Shown piece after piece: positions 17,251-25,257 of a stretch of DNA of 64,000 nt. The notes beneath the pieces were generated by a model. That model saw only the letters and a program-made list of their open reading frames with translations, was not told the origin of the DNA and made no database searches. Position numbers and translations under genes: made by a program. Origin of the DNA: Terriglobia bacterium (GTDB taxonomy: Bacteria; Acidobacteriota; Terriglobia; Bryobacterales; Bryobacteraceae); NCBI GenBank assembly GCA_025363475.1, contig JANYDS010000085.1, positions 62,001-126,000 on the forward strand, written 5' to 3'. Numbering within the stretch: the first letter of the stretch is position 1; every line of letters begins with the position of its first letter.

Positions 17251-17288
17251 AAACGGGGCGCGAAACCTAAACGGACACGCCCCGTTTC
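17251..17288 (-). terminator. Rho-independent terminator of trxA
   Basis: AAACGGGGCG at 17251-17260 and CGCCCCGTTT at 17279-17288 form a perfect 10-bp stem with an 18-base loop. On the minus strand the stem begins 21 bases after the thioredoxin stop codon and is followed by a T-rich run (TTTTATTT). Confidence 0.8.
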
Positions 17289-17308
17289 CTTCCAGGAGAA
17301 CTGTTTTC

Positions 17309-17641
17309 TTATTGCAGGTTTTCGTCGATCATCTTCTGCAGGTCAGTCTTGCCCGTGGCACCCACTTTAGTCGCCACGATCTTGCCACCCTTGAAGAGCA
17401 GAATCGTCGGAATGCCACGCACCTGATAGCGCGACGCGGTCTGGCCGTTGTCGTCAACGTTCAGTTTGCCGATCTTGGCTTTGCCATGATATTCGTCGGC
17501 CAGCTGGTCGATGATCGGCGTCATCTGACGGCAGGGACCGCACCAAGTCGCCCAGAAATCGACCAGTACGGGTTCAGCAGAGTTCAGGACTTCTGTGTCC
17601 CAGGCTCCATCGGTAAAGTTGAGTGTGTTTGCGCCAGCCAT
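17309..17641 (-). CDS. trxA: thioredoxin
   Basis: This 110-aa protein is a complete thioredoxin, a cytoplasmic thiol-disulfide reductant. The active site W-C-G-P-C-R-Q-M lies near residues 33-40 and is preceded by V-L-V-D-F-W-A-T. The cis-proline loop is seen in R-G-I-P-T-I-L-L-F (about 77-85), followed by the usual G-G-K lysine turn. The first few residues (A-G-A-N-T-L-N-F-T) fit the normal N-terminus without a signal peptide. It lies 12 bp downstream of glgA on the same strand and ends at a strong terminator, so it is probably the last gene of an aldo/keto reductase-glgA-trxA transcript. Confidence 0.95.
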   Translation of the reverse strand: MAGANTLNFTDGAWDTEVLNSAEPVLVDFWATWCGPCRQMTPIIDQLADEYHGKAKIGKLNVDDNGQTASRYQVRGIPTILLFKGGKIVATKVGATGKTDLQKMIDENLQ

Positions 17642-17653
17642 ATAATCCTTTGT

Positions 17654-19114
17654 CTAAATCTTAGAGTCGCCTGGGGGTCTGAAAGATGCAAGACCCAGAT
17701 ACAAGCGCGAATATTCGGCGGCCGAAGCCGTCCATGAAAAATCCTGCCGCATGCCCCGCAACATCATAGCGGTCCAGGTTTCGCGGTGTGCAAACGCCTG
17801 GCACGCCCTGCGGATGGCATCGAGCAGCGCAGTTCCATTGTAATCATCGAACTTGAAGCCTGTGGACGGAAGGCCGGGGACGTCGGCAATCGTGTCATCC
17901 AGACCTCCCGTTGCGCGCACTACGGGAACCGTTCCGTAGCGCAGGCTGTAGATCTGGTTGAGGCCACAAGGTTCATAACGGCTGGGCATGAGGAAGATGT
18001 CCGCACCCGCTTCAATGCGGTGCGCCAGTGCATCATCATAGCCGAGTTTCAGAGCTGCTTTGTCCGGATACGCCGCCTGAAGGTTGACGAAAAATTCTTC
18101 CCAGCGCGGTTCCCCGTTACCGAGTGCGACCAGGGAAACGTCCTGCGCAAAGATTTCCGGGGCGGCGGCTTCGAGAAGGTCAAAACCTTTTTGTCCGGCG
18201 AACCGGGAAACGATGCCAAGGAGCGGGCGTTCCAGCGCCTTTGCGGGCAGCCCCATTTCTTTTAACAGTTGTTGTTTGCAGATCTTTTTGCCACGCAGAT
18301 CGGTGGCTGAATAGGGCGCGGGGATTGCGGGATCCGCCTCCGGGCTCCAGCGGCTGTAATCGACACCGTTCAGGATGCCGGTGAGGTCGGCGCGGCGATC
18401 CGACAGCAGACCATCGAGGCCCCAGCCGTATTCCGGTGTCTGAATTTCTTCGGCATATTTGCGGCTGACGGTGGTTAGGGCGTCGGCAAACACGATGCCA
18501 CCTTTGAGCAGGTTGACCTTGCCCCAAAACTCAATGCCGCCCGGGTTGAATAGCGTCCGCGGCAGCCCGAGGTCACTCATCGCCGAGGGTTCAAAGATGC
18601 CCTGATAGCCCAGATTGTGAATGGTGAGCAGGGTTTTGGCGGTGACGAAATGGGGGTCGGCGGTGTTCTTCAGGTAGACCGGCAACAGCGCCGCCTGCCA
18701 GTCATGGCAGTGGAAGATATCAACGGGCCAGAGCCGGCGCGAGATTTCAAGGGCGGCTTTCGAGAGCAGGGCGAAGCGGATGTGATTGTCGGAGTAGTCG
18801 CCGTGCTGGTCGCCGTAAAGGCCGGAGCGGTGGAACAAAGCGGGCTGATCGACGAAAAAATAGGTTATGCCGTCGGCTTGAAATTCGCGGATGGTGGTGT
18901 CGTAATAGCGTCGGCCGACCGGAATGTTGAGATGTTCATATACGGTGCGGGCTTGCGTGTTCCGCGCATTCATGTAGTTGGGAATGACGACGGCCACCGG
19001 ATGCCCGAGACCAGCCAGCGCGGCGGGCAGGGAACCGAGGACGTCAGCCAGTCCGCCGCTTTTGGCGTACGGACTGGCTTCCGACGAAACCATCAATATT
19101 CGCGGCAGGGTCAC
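17654..19114 (-). CDS. glgA: glycogen synthase (ADP-glucose type)
   Basis: This 486-aa protein is a family GT5 glycogen/starch synthase, transferring glucose from ADP-glucose to the growing alpha-1,4-glucan. The N-terminal K-S-G-G-L-A-D-V (K18, substrate-phosphate binding) and P-N-Y segments are intact, as are H-D-W-Q-A near 137, T-I-H-N-L-G-Y-Q-G near 165 and the C-terminal E-P-C-G-L-N-Q-I-Y-S-L-R-Y-G-T-V-P-V-V nucleotide-binding block near 383. The length is normal for GlgA. The start overlaps the aldo/keto reductase stop by 4 bp. A glycogen phosphorylase fragment 3 kb away suggests that other glycogen genes were once nearby. Confidence 0.95.
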   Translation of the reverse strand: MTLPRILMVSSEASPYAKSGGLADVLGSLPAALAGLGHPVAVVIPNYMNARNTQARTVYEHLNIPVGRRYYDTTIREFQADGITYFFVDQPALFHRSGLYGDQHGDYSDNHIRFALLSKAALEISRRLWPVDIFHCHDWQAALLPVYLKNTADPHFVTAKTLLTIHNLGYQGIFEPSAMSDLGLPRTLFNPGGIEFWGKVNLLKGGIVFADALTTVSRKYAEEIQTPEYGWGLDGLLSDRRADLTGILNGVDYSRWSPEADPAIPAPYSATDLRGKKICKQQLLKEMGLPAKALERPLLGIVSRFAGQKGFDLLEAAAPEIFAQDVSLVALGNGEPRWEEFFVNLQAAYPDKAALKLGYDDALAHRIEAGADIFLMPSRYEPCGLNQIYSLRYGTVPVVRATGGLDDTIADVPGLPSTGFKFDDYNGTALLDAIRRACQAFAHRETWTAMMLRGMRQDFSWTASAAEYSRLYLGLASFRPPGDSKI

Positions 19115-20082
19115 GCGGCGGCTGGGGGGACCGGGATCGCGAGGAAATCGGCGATTTGTTTGATCTCGGCGTCGTTGAGACGGTAATCAGCCGCGCCGAC
19201 TACGCCAGCCACTTGTTTCGCGGAACGGAGTCCGACGATGGCTGCGGTGACTTCCGGGCGGCGGAGAGTCCACGCGAGGGCGACTTCGCCGGGTGTTCGG
19301 CCACTTGGTGTGCCGATTGCGCGCAGCAGTTCCACCAGGTTCAGATTGCGCGTGAGCAGCGGTTCTTTAAAACCTGCGGTGCGCTGGCGAAAATCGTCTT
19401 CGGGCATGGCGGCGATGCGTTCGCGGGTCATGGCTCCGGAAAGCAGGCCCGATTTCATGGGCGAATAGACCAGAATGCCGGTGTTGTGTTCGGCGCACCA
19501 GGGCATGGCTCCGGTTTCAAGTTCCGGCGAGAGCATGGAATAGGGCGGCTGCAGGGAGGTAACGGGCGCGATGGCCTGGGCGCGGGTAAGTTGCGCAGCG
19601 TTGAAATTGCAGACTCCTCCCCAGCGAATTTTGCCTTCCTGCTTGAGTTCAGCGACGGCGGCCCAGCCTTCTTCAACGTCGGGATCAGGGTCGGGCCAGT
19701 GGATCTGGTAGAGGTCGATGACATCGATTTCGAGGCGGCGCAGGCTGTCTTCCACTTCCTTGCGGATGGATTCGCGTTTGAGGCTGCGGGTGATTTCGCG
19801 GGCTTCATTCCAGACGAATTCGCATTTGGTGAAAATGTAGGGTTTCTTTGCGCGTCCCTTGAGGGCGCGGGCTACCACGTCTTCGGAGTGGCCGAGGCCG
19901 TAGATGGGGGCGGTATCGATCCAGTTGATGCCCTGATCGAGCGCGGCATGGATGGCCGCGATCGAATCGTTGTCGTCCTGCGGTCCCCAGGAGAAGGGGA
20001 GGCCGCCGCCGCCCATGGCCCAGGCACCGACGCCGAGGGGGGTGATGAGCAGGTCGCTGTTGCCGAGAGGCCGTGTTTGCAT
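19111..20082 (-). CDS. aldo/keto reductase
   Basis: This 323-aa protein is an NADPH-dependent TIM-barrel aldo/keto reductase. It opens with R-P-L-G-N-S-D-L-L-I-T-P-L-G-V-G, has the catalytic aspartate and tyrosine in W-I-D-T-A-P-I-Y-G (about 54-62), the lysine in F-T-K-C-E-F and the histidine in Y-Q-I-H-W-P near 130. The C-terminal I-V-G-L-R-S-A-K-Q-V motif binds the cofactor phosphate. The substrate cannot be predicted. It is coupled to glgA by a 4-bp overlap and is the first gene of that transcript. It is divergent from the small membrane-protein gene at 20169, with which it shares an 86-bp start-to-start gap. Confidence 0.92.
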   Translation of the reverse strand: MQTRPLGNSDLLITPLGVGAWAMGGGGLPFSWGPQDDNDSIAAIHAALDQGINWIDTAPIYGLGHSEDVVARALKGRAKKPYIFTKCEFVWNEAREITRSLKRESIRKEVEDSLRRLEIDVIDLYQIHWPDPDPDVEEGWAAVAELKQEGKIRWGGVCNFNAAQLTRAQAIAPVTSLQPPYSMLSPELETGAMPWCAEHNTGILVYSPMKSGLLSGAMTRERIAAMPEDDFRQRTAGFKEPLLTRNLNLVELLRAIGTPSGRTPGEVALAWTLRRPEVTAAIVGLRSAKQVAGVVGAADYRLNDAEIKQIADFLAIPVPPAAA

Positions 20083-20168
20083 GTTCTTACGGTAGCGTAG
20101 CTATAGAGCATGAAGGGAAATTATCGGCATCGCCGAGAAATTTCTCTGGTTTATCCACTGCAATTTCA

Positions 20169-20459
20169 ATGATGGTCATGATGGCGGAAATAGCCGCTGA
20201 AGTTGCCGACAACTGGCCTGCTTTTGTATACATCGCCATGATGATGCTGTTCTCTGTTTTCTTTTTCCGGGAGCGCAGGGCAGAGAGGCGGGAAGCACAG
20301 CAAATCAGCGAAACAGCGCGCGAGCAGATCCGCTCGCGCTTTGATCAACTGGAGGCGATGATTCAGAACTCAAAAGCCCTCGCCAGCGCTGAAACCAAAG
20401 TGGAATCCGGGTTTTCCGGGACAGCCCTTAATTCTTCACCCCGATCGTATCGGAATTAA
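20169..20459 (+). CDS. small single-pass membrane protein with a coiled coil
   Basis: This 96-aa frame starts at a run of ATG codons (20169). It has one predicted membrane segment (about residues 14-32, W-P-A-F-V-Y-I-A-M-M-M-L-F) followed by an arginine/glutamate-rich helix (R-E-R-R-A-E-R-R-E-A) that should form a coiled coil in the cytoplasm. I do not recognise a family. Upstream in-frame codons extend to 20073 but overlap the reductase gene and look non-coding. The 3' end overlaps the convergent gene by 24 bp. Composition supports a real protein, with moderate certainty. Confidence 0.55.
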   Translation: MMVMMAEIAAEVADNWPAFVYIAMMMLFSVFFFRERRAERREAQQISETAREQIRSRFDQLEAMIQNSKALASAETKVESGFSGTALNSSPRSYRN

Positions 20460-20918
20460 CACTTTCTTGCCCGTGATGCCCTCAAGTCCGGCAATAATTC
20501 CGCGATAGTCGTTCTTATCCGCTTGAAAAGCGATACCGCCCTTCTTGCCCGCGTCGTCCCAGGTGACGCCGATGTAGTGTTTCTTGGATTTGCTTAACGC
20601 CATCAATGCACCAATCCCCAGCGAAACTACGGCCAGCCCGATGGCCGCGCCCACTCGTCGATGCACATCCTGCCCATAGCTCAGATCAATGACTGCGGTG
20701 GCTGGGACGACAGCGATGATGTCTTTGCCTTTGGCAATGCGTAATTCACCGGACTCTACATAGAGCCGAAGTTCCGTCCCCGCTTTGGCATTCGCTAAAG
20801 AGCCGCCGTCGTATTCGATCTTGTAGCTATTGTCGGTCGCAGCAGAAACGGCGGCTGGCACGGCGACTCAGAGAACGAGGGCAACTACTGGTCTGATGTA
20901 TCGAAAAGCAATTTTCAT
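20436..20918 (-). pseudogene. exported protein of unknown function with a TGA inside its signal peptide
   Basis: From the ATG at 20918 the minus strand encodes a typical signal peptide (M-K-I-A-F-R-Y-I-R-P-V-V-A-L-V-L), interrupted by TGA at 20868-20870, and then V-A-V-P-A-A-V-S-A-A, an export-type cleavage region, followed by about 135 residues of mature protein. The mature part has T-E-L-R-L-Y near 28, a central hydrophobic helix (A-A-I-G-L-A-V-V-S-L-G-I-G) and H-Y-I-G-V-T-W, the layout of small acidobacterial exported proteins of unknown function. A GTG at 20859-20861 could restart translation, but would give a product without a signal peptide. Either a true nonsense mutation or a base-call error. 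Confidence 0.7.
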
Positions 20919-21134
20919 GGTTCGTGATTATATGAGTTTGCGGGTTGGTCAATAGCCGAATATCGCGGGATTGTGTGGGAAAGATCACATATTATGATAT
21001 GTAGCCTCGTACCCGGCTGATTGGATCCGATTGGAGTATAGCCGGGTAGCGACTCGGGGTAACCACCGGGAACCTTGAGGTTTTGCCGGAGATTGAAGCA
21101 GTTGTTACAATGGGAGAAGTTCAACGAATTCTGG

Positions 21135-21209
21135 GCGGGAGTAACTCAATGGTAGAGTCACAGCCTTCCAAGCTGTTGGTTGCGAGTTCGATCCTCGTCT
21201 CCCGCTCCA
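21135..21209 (+). tRNA. tRNA-Gly (anticodon TCC)
   Basis: A complete cloverleaf can be drawn: acceptor GCGGGAG with CTCCCGC, D arm ACTC...GAGT, anticodon stem ACAGC/GCTGT with loop CTTCCAA (anticodon TCC), and T arm GCGAG-TTCGATC-CTCGT. The discriminator T is followed by an encoded CCA at 21207-21209. The 3' end lies 5 bp from the stop codon of an integrase pseudogene, which marks it as a probable former attachment site. Confidence 0.96.
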
Positions 21210-21214
21210 TTTTT

Positions 21215-21818
21215 TCAAAGACTTACGGCGTTTTTTAAGTGAGCCGTATTCCATTGCATTCCATTTGCCGGCCAGTTCACCATTTGTTCGAGCTTCCCGA
21301 CGGCTTCCTGCTTCTGCTCGGGAGTGGAATGCGTGTACTCTTCCATCGCGACTCAGAGGCCGTGGCCACGGTTATCGGCTGATACTTTGTTTGGCATCGG
21401 CCGGTTTTGGGATGACCGCTGAGGTCGGCACCAGCCGCGCGCATCAATGTTTAGTTCGTTCTCCGCATCGCCCTGCAGCCCGCCCATTTCAGGTCGATCT
21501 TCTCGAAGCACGCGGGCGGATATACCGCTGTCCGAGGTTCTCGTACTTGATTGGCGTTCCGGCTTCTGAGGCGAATATGTAGCTGTCCGGCCCGACGCGG
21601 AACTGGTGCCAGAGCGCGAGGTCCTTCTGGACGGATTCACCGAGCGCCACCATTCGGGGCTTGCCGTTCTTCGTAGTCCCCTGCTCGCCCTTATAGAAAG
21701 CGGTCGTCGACGCGGGCCATGCCTGCTCGAAGGTGGAATCGCGCAACGCTTCGCCAGAGTCGGTCCTCCGAAAGGGGATCGGCTTTTCTTCGTTCGAGCG
21801 GTTCGCTGGGCCGTCCAT
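21215..21818 (-). pseudogene. tyrosine recombinase (phage-type integrase), multiply disrupted
   Basis: The minus strand keeps pieces of a tyrosine recombinase catalytic domain in several frames. First comes T-K-N-G-K-P-R-M-V-A-L (beta-sheet near the first catalytic arginine), then S-Y-I-F-A-S-E-A-G-T-P. After a frameshift near 21530 come K-V-S-A-D-N-R-G-H-G-L, an in-frame TGA at about 21352, and V-A-M-E-E-Y-T-H-S-T-P-E-Q-K-Q-E-A with the nucleophile tyrosine. The H-x-x-R block between them is degraded. It stops at 21215, just past tRNA-Gly and converging on it, as expected for an integrated element whose integrase lies beside its attachment site. It is inactive. Confidence 0.85.
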
Positions 21819-21846
21819 CGGAGGCAGCGGGTCTCGGAAGCGCCGA

Positions 21847-22281
21847 CTACTCGATGCTCAACCCAGCGTCTGCGATCTCTTGGTCGATTTGCGCCTCATG
21901 CGCTGAAAGGGCCTTTCGTAACCATTCAAGGGTGTTTTTGTAATCGTCGGCGCATGCGATTCCGCCATACTGAGAAGCCCGATAGAGCAGACTGTACTTG
22001 GATGTGATCGCCTCTGCGTGAGTCAAGAGCGTTTCGACCCCCTGATCTGGGAGCCACGTTTGAGCGGCGTCCCTTCTTACGTTGTCGGCAGCTGTATGCG
22101 AAATGACATCGTTTCGGAGAACGTGCAGTTGCTTGACGAGCACATCATCATCCGAAACACCCGCAAGTTCCCTGTCCAGTTCAGCCAAGTCAAATGATCG
22201 AGATTCGGCGAGGTTGTCGACATGGGGATTCTCTTTTAGTCGCTCGCGACTCGCACAACAAGAATGTAACCTAAAGGACAA
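21847..22281 (-). CDS. putative HEPN-like (AbiU2-type) protein, possibly truncated
   Basis: The 144-aa frame is alpha-helical in composition. Its centre has V-L-R-N-D-V-I-S-H-T-A (about 53-63), where R-N...H could be the R-x(4-6)-H ribonuclease motif of HEPN domains. Further on, Y-S-L-L-Y-R-A-S and D-D-Y-K-N-T-L-E-W-L-R resemble AbiU2-like proteins. The N-terminal 20 residues look unlike the rest, so the true start may be internal (for example near M-x-x-N-P) or the 5' end lost. It lies in the decayed island next to the integrase pseudogene. Family assignment is tentative; a structure prediction would settle it. Confidence 0.45.
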   Translation of the reverse strand: MSFRLHSCCASRERLKENPHVDNLAESRSFDLAELDRELAGVSDDDVLVKQLHVLRNDVISHTAADNVRRDAAQTWLPDQGVETLLTHAEAITSKYSLLYRASQYGGIACADDYKNTLEWLRKALSAHEAQIDQEIADAGLSIE

Positions 22282-22290
22282 AGCAACCCC

Positions 22291-22491
22291 ATGAACCTCA
22301 CAGACGACGACAAGAAATGGATTCTCGACCAGATGGCCATTAACGCAGCTGCCACCAAAGCTGATCTTGAGCGCGTGGAAACCTCACTACTCACTGCATT
22401 CCACAAATGGGCCAGCCCCATGGAAATGCGTATGAAAACACACCGCGAAGTACTCCGCACTATGGATCTCGAAACCAGCCTGATCAACTAA
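22291..22491 (+). CDS. short protein of unknown function, cut by an early stop
   Basis: This 66-aa protein begins M-N-L-T-D-D-D-K-K-W-I and has a helical middle with F-H-K-W-A-S-P-M-E-M-R. After the TAA the same frame continues with R-V-T-K-L-E-S-S, which reads as the natural end of such a coiled-coil protein, so the stop may be recent. An AAAGGAC ribosome-binding site precedes the ATG. Small proteins with this look recur in Acidobacteria but have no known role. It is divergent from the HEPN-like gene. Confidence 0.5.
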   Translation: MNLTDDDKKWILDQMAINAAATKADLERVETSLLTAFHKWASPMEMRMKTHREVLRTMDLETSLIN

Positions 22492-22663
22492 CGGGTTACC
22501 AAACTGGAAAGCTCGCAACAGCCCGCAGCTTAAACCAGCCAATGACGCGGTCGCAACCCCGTCGCTCTGTCAATGGCGGGTTAGTTTGCACACGAACCCA
22601 AAGGCTCTTGACCGGAACAAGTCAGGTTTCGTAAACTCAGAACTGGCGTTTACGCAAGCGGCC

Positions 22664-22739
22664 GCCGGTGTAGCTCAGTTGGTAGAGCGCCAGTTTTGTA
22701 AACTGGATGTCGGGGGTTCGATCCCCTCCACCGGCTCCA
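22664..22739 (+). tRNA. tRNA-Thr (anticodon TGT)
   Basis: Acceptor GCCGGTG pairs with CACCGGC, the D arm is GCTC...GAGC, the anticodon stem CCAGT/ACTGG encloses TTTGTAA (anticodon TGT) and the T arm is GGGGG-TTCGATC-CCCTC with one G-T pair. The discriminator T is followed by an encoded CCA at 22737-22739. It forms the right edge of the decayed island that begins at tRNA-Gly. Confidence 0.97.
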
Positions 22740-22761
22740 AATCCAAGATTCCAAGGCCCCA

Positions 22762-22929
22762 ATGAACGAGCCAGACACTGACCAATGTGTTTCCGTTCTG
22801 GTGAATGCATCGGTCGTTCCCGCACTCGCCGAAGACGCTCAAGATCTAATGGCTTTTGAGCAGACCGCGAAGGAACCCGCTTTGCCGTTCGAGGAAGTAC
22901 TGGCGACTATGCGACAGCGCGGCAACTAA
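22762..22929 (+). CDS. very small protein, possible orphan antitoxin
   Basis: A 55-codon frame starts at an ATG 22 bp past tRNA-Thr and ends in TAA at 22927-22929. The C-terminal half, D-L-M-A-F-E-Q-T-A-K-E-P then P-F-E-E-V-L-A-T-M-R-Q-R-G-N, has the acidic helix plus basic tail seen in small antitoxins of type II systems that accompany RelE or PIN toxins. No toxin gene follows: the next gene is on the opposite strand. It may be a leftover of a toxin-antitoxin pair. The assignment rests on shape only. Confidence 0.4.
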   Translation: MNEPDTDQCVSVLVNASVVPALAEDAQDLMAFEQTAKEPALPFEEVLATMRQRGN

Positions 22930-22947
22930 TCGGCGCGAACCGCCAGA

Positions 22948-23433
22948 CTACCGTTTATACCCGATTTTCCGCAGGAAACTGTGGCGCTGCAGCCGGTCAT
23001 CCTCTGTTTCAATCCCCGCAGGCGACGAACCATCAATAACTCCAAGAACACCACGGCCCTGTTCCGTCTCCGCCACAATCACTTCCACCGGGTTCGCCGT
23101 CGCACAAAATATCGTGCAGACTTCCGGCACACCCTGAATCGCCTTTAAAACATTCACCGGAAAAGCATTCCGCATCACAACCGCGAATATATGCCCTGCC
23201 GCAATACTCGATACGATTTCGACAGCAGCCTCGCGAAGCTCTTCATTCGTGCCATCCGCACGCGTCAGACAAGGCCCCGAGGCTTCGTTAAAAGCCACGC
23301 CAAACTGCGCGCCAGGCACTGAATTCACCATCGCCTCGTAAAGATCTTCCACAGTCTTGATGAAGTGACTCTGGCCGAGCACAATATTGGCATTCTCCGG
23401 AATCCGGAGCCTGACCGCGTGCAGATTAAGCAT
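22948..23433 (-). CDS. adenosine-specific kinase family protein
   Basis: This 161-aa protein matches the small archaeal/bacterial adenosine-specific kinase family (Pfam PF04008) along its full length. Recognisable blocks are [15 protein letters not shown] (about 17-31), [10 protein letters not shown] near 44, [10 protein letters not shown] near 105 and G-V-L-G-V-I-D-G near 129. The family is named from one archaeal enzyme and its cellular role in bacteria is not well studied. It precedes nothing on its own transcript (the next gene on this strand upstream is the redoxin at 23445, with an 11-bp gap), so it is probably co-transcribed with the thiol-redox cluster. Confidence 0.85.
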   Translation of the reverse strand: MLNLHAVRLRIPENANIVLGQSHFIKTVEDLYEAMVNSVPGAQFGVAFNEASGPCLTRADGTNEELREAAVEIVSSIAAGHIFAVVMRNAFPVNVLKAIQGVPEVCTIFCATANPVEVIVAETEQGRGVLGVIDGSSPAGIETEDDRLQRHSFLRKIGYKR

Positions 23434-23444
23434 GAACAGTCCCG

Positions 23445-24038
23445 CTATTTCGCCGCAGTTGCGACGTGCGGTTTAAGCAGTTTATCGAGTTCGGCCTGAA
23501 TGTTCGTCAGCTGGGCCGCATCGGCGTGCAAAACCTTGGTGATCCCGCCCGATTTCACCGTGGCCTCGCCAAGAAACTTCTCATCGCCGATGAACTGGGA
23601 ACGAATCATGCCTTGCTTATCAATGAAAACCAGAATCGGAACAAAATACGGCTCAGTGGGCGGAATGCCCAGGAATTCAAGTACCGGACCAGGATTAGAC
23701 GATCCGCAGGGGTAGGTAACCGCCGAGCCTGCGTTAAACTGCTGAATCCGCTGTGCTGCACCCGCGTCGAAGGTCACGCCCAGGACCTGCACGCCCTTCG
23801 GCCCATACTCACTCTGAATCAAATTCAGCAGCTTGGCCGTGTTCTGACAATGGGGGCAAGTGGTGAACATGAAGGCAATCGCAACCGCCTTGCCCCGGTA
23901 AGAACTGAGCAGCTTCTGAGTTCCATCCGGCAACTGTATGACGAATTCCGGTGCCTTTCGCGGCACGACAGCCTTGCTGGGGTTGGTGGCGGCAAATGTG
24001 GATACGGCCAAAGCGGCGAGGAGAACGAGTGTACGCAT
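23445..24038 (-). CDS. exported TlpA/AhpC-like thiol-disulfide oxidoreductase
   Basis: This 197-aa protein starts with a signal peptide ([16 protein letters not shown]). It then has a redoxin fold with [21 protein letters not shown] with the CxxC pair at about 61-64, and a cis-proline region [10 protein letters not shown]. It should act in the periplasm as a thiol oxidoreductase. The CPHC sequence resembles DsbA-type chemistry more than a reductive TlpA (C-x-P-C). It lies between adenosine kinase and a MauE/DoxX-like membrane protein on one transcript. Confidence 0.85.
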   Translation of the reverse strand: MRTLVLLAALAVSTFAATNPSKAVVPRKAPEFVIQLPDGTQKLLSSYRGKAVAIAFMFTTCPHCQNTAKLLNLIQSEYGPKGVQVLGVTFDAGAAQRIQQFNAGSAVTYPCGSSNPGPVLEFLGIPPTEPYFVPILVFIDKQGMIRSQFIGDEKFLGEATVKSGGITKVLHADAAQLTNIQAELDKLLKPHVATAAK

Positions 24039-24050
24039 TTCTGATTTAGT

Positions 24051-24548
24051 TTACGCGATTTCCGGTTGCGTGGTTGCATCGGATGACACTTTAGATGCGC
24101 GAGAAGTCCCTGACGGCGTCCTGGTACGAGCGAGCATAAACGCTCCCACCGTGACCGCCAGCGCCAGCAAAGTCATAGCACCGTGTTCCGCAAACCATTT
24201 GGGGCCAAGCGGATCGCCACCGGAACCGAAGCAGCCGCAATCCACTTGAAGTCCCCTGTAATAAGCCTGGGCGGCTGCACCCATGAAGACCGCCAGCATC
24301 AAGGTGGCGATGAGCGAAAACCAGCGCGCAAAAACACCAGTCAGAAGTGCTGCGCCCAGGGCGACTTCGCACCAGGGTACAGTTCGGGCCAGGGGTTCCA
24401 GCCAGCTTTCCGGCAGAATTTTGAAAGACTCCAGCGATATTTCAAACTGTAGCCAGGGTTCGCTCAACTTGGAGTAACCGGAGTAAAGCAAGATGCCGGC
24501 CACAGCGAGCCGACCCACCAGCACCAGATGTCGTGCATTCAATCTCAT
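24051..24548 (-). CDS. MauE/DoxX-family membrane protein
   Basis: The 165-aa product has four predicted membrane helices and begins with the DoxX-like R-L-A-V-A-G-I-L-L-Y-S-G-Y-S-K-L. The loop V-D-C-G-C-F-G-S-G-G with a CxC pair (about 101-110) is the mark of the MauE subgroup, which supports disulfide formation or electron transfer to periplasmic thioredoxin-like partners. It sits between a redoxin and a DsbA-like protein, matching the usual MauE-redoxin pairing. The last 25 residues are polar. The ATG is 13 bp downstream of the DsbA-like gene. Confidence 0.85.
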   Translation of the reverse strand: MRLNARHLVLVGRLAVAGILLYSGYSKLSEPWLQFEISLESFKILPESWLEPLARTVPWCEVALGAALLTGVFARWFSLIATLMLAVFMGAAAQAYYRGLQVDCGCFGSGGDPLGPKWFAEHGAMTLLALAVTVGAFMLARTRTPSGTSRASKVSSDATTQPEIA

Positions 24549-24561
24549 TGTGCGAACTTCT

Positions 24562-25218
24562 CTATTGCGCGAGTTTCTTGTCGATGTAGGACTTCAGAAT
24601 CGAATACGGCATCCCGCCTGAGATCACCTCGCGCTTGCCTTTGGCAATGATCACGATGGTGGGCGTCTGGCGCAGGTTATCTTTCTCACCCATGGCGACG
24701 TCGGCAGCCACTGAATCGTCCAGAACCTCGCCCTTTGCCATGCCGCGGACTTTTTCGAGGTCGGCACCGGCGAGAACCTTCGCTACTACCGCATCCACGT
24801 TGCCGCTCTGCGCCCATTCGGGCTGGGTCTGGAATATCTGCTGGGCCACCAGATCATACTTGCCGATGGTGCCGGCTGCATTGGCGTAAGCCGTGGCCTT
24901 TTTCGAATACAAGTGCTGCTGTAGCGGGAAATCGCGGTGGAGCAGTTTGACCTTGCCTGTGTTCACATATTCCCGGTTCAGCGACGGCAGAACGGTGAGG
25001 TAGAGATCACGGCAGGCCGGGCATTCATAATCGGTATAAATCTCAATCTGGACAGGCGCATTGGCCATGCCCGATTCCTTAAAGTTCCTCAGCATCACCG
25101 AAGGAGTCGGTTTGGCAGCGGCCGGAACTGCTTTCTTCGCGGGAGCAGGCGTCTGTGCCGAGAGCGGCGTCTGTGATGAGAGCATCAGGCAGGGCAGGAG
25201 GAGCAAAAAGTATCGCAT
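24562..25218 (-). CDS. exported DsbA/thioredoxin-like protein
   Basis: This 218-aa protein has a signal peptide (M-R-Y-F-L-L-L-L-P-C-L-M-L-S-S), a linker rich in proline and alanine, and a thioredoxin-fold domain of the DsbA type with Y-T-D-Y-E-C-P-A-C-R-D-L (CPAC at about 71-74) and the cis-proline in R-Q-T-P-T-I-V-I near 185. It should act in the periplasm, oxidising or isomerising disulfides. It is the first gene of the cluster with MauE and redoxin, and is divergent from RNase R with a gap of about 40 bp. Confidence 0.88.
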   Translation of the reverse strand: MRYFLLLLPCLMLSSQTPLSAQTPAPAKKAVPAAAKPTPSVMLRNFKESGMANAPVQIEIYTDYECPACRDLYLTVLPSLNREYVNTGKVKLLHRDFPLQQHLYSKKATAYANAAGTIGKYDLVAQQIFQTQPEWAQSGNVDAVVAKVLAGADLEKVRGMAKGEVLDDSVAADVAMGEKDNLRQTPTIVIIAKGKREVISGGMPYSILKSYIDKKLAQ

Positions 25219-25257
25219 CGCTTACCTATTATGCCAGCCTTATGCTGTGATGTTGAT

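Noticed and set aside
20915-21124. 69-codon minus-strand frame upstream of tRNA-Gly
   Set aside because: No recognisable motif, and it overlaps the start of the exported-protein pseudogene.
21135-22739. Direct repeats of tRNA 3' ends as attL/attR
   Set aside because: The two tRNAs share only the general T-arm sequence GTTCGATC; no longer repeat of the tRNA-Gly end was seen in this interval.
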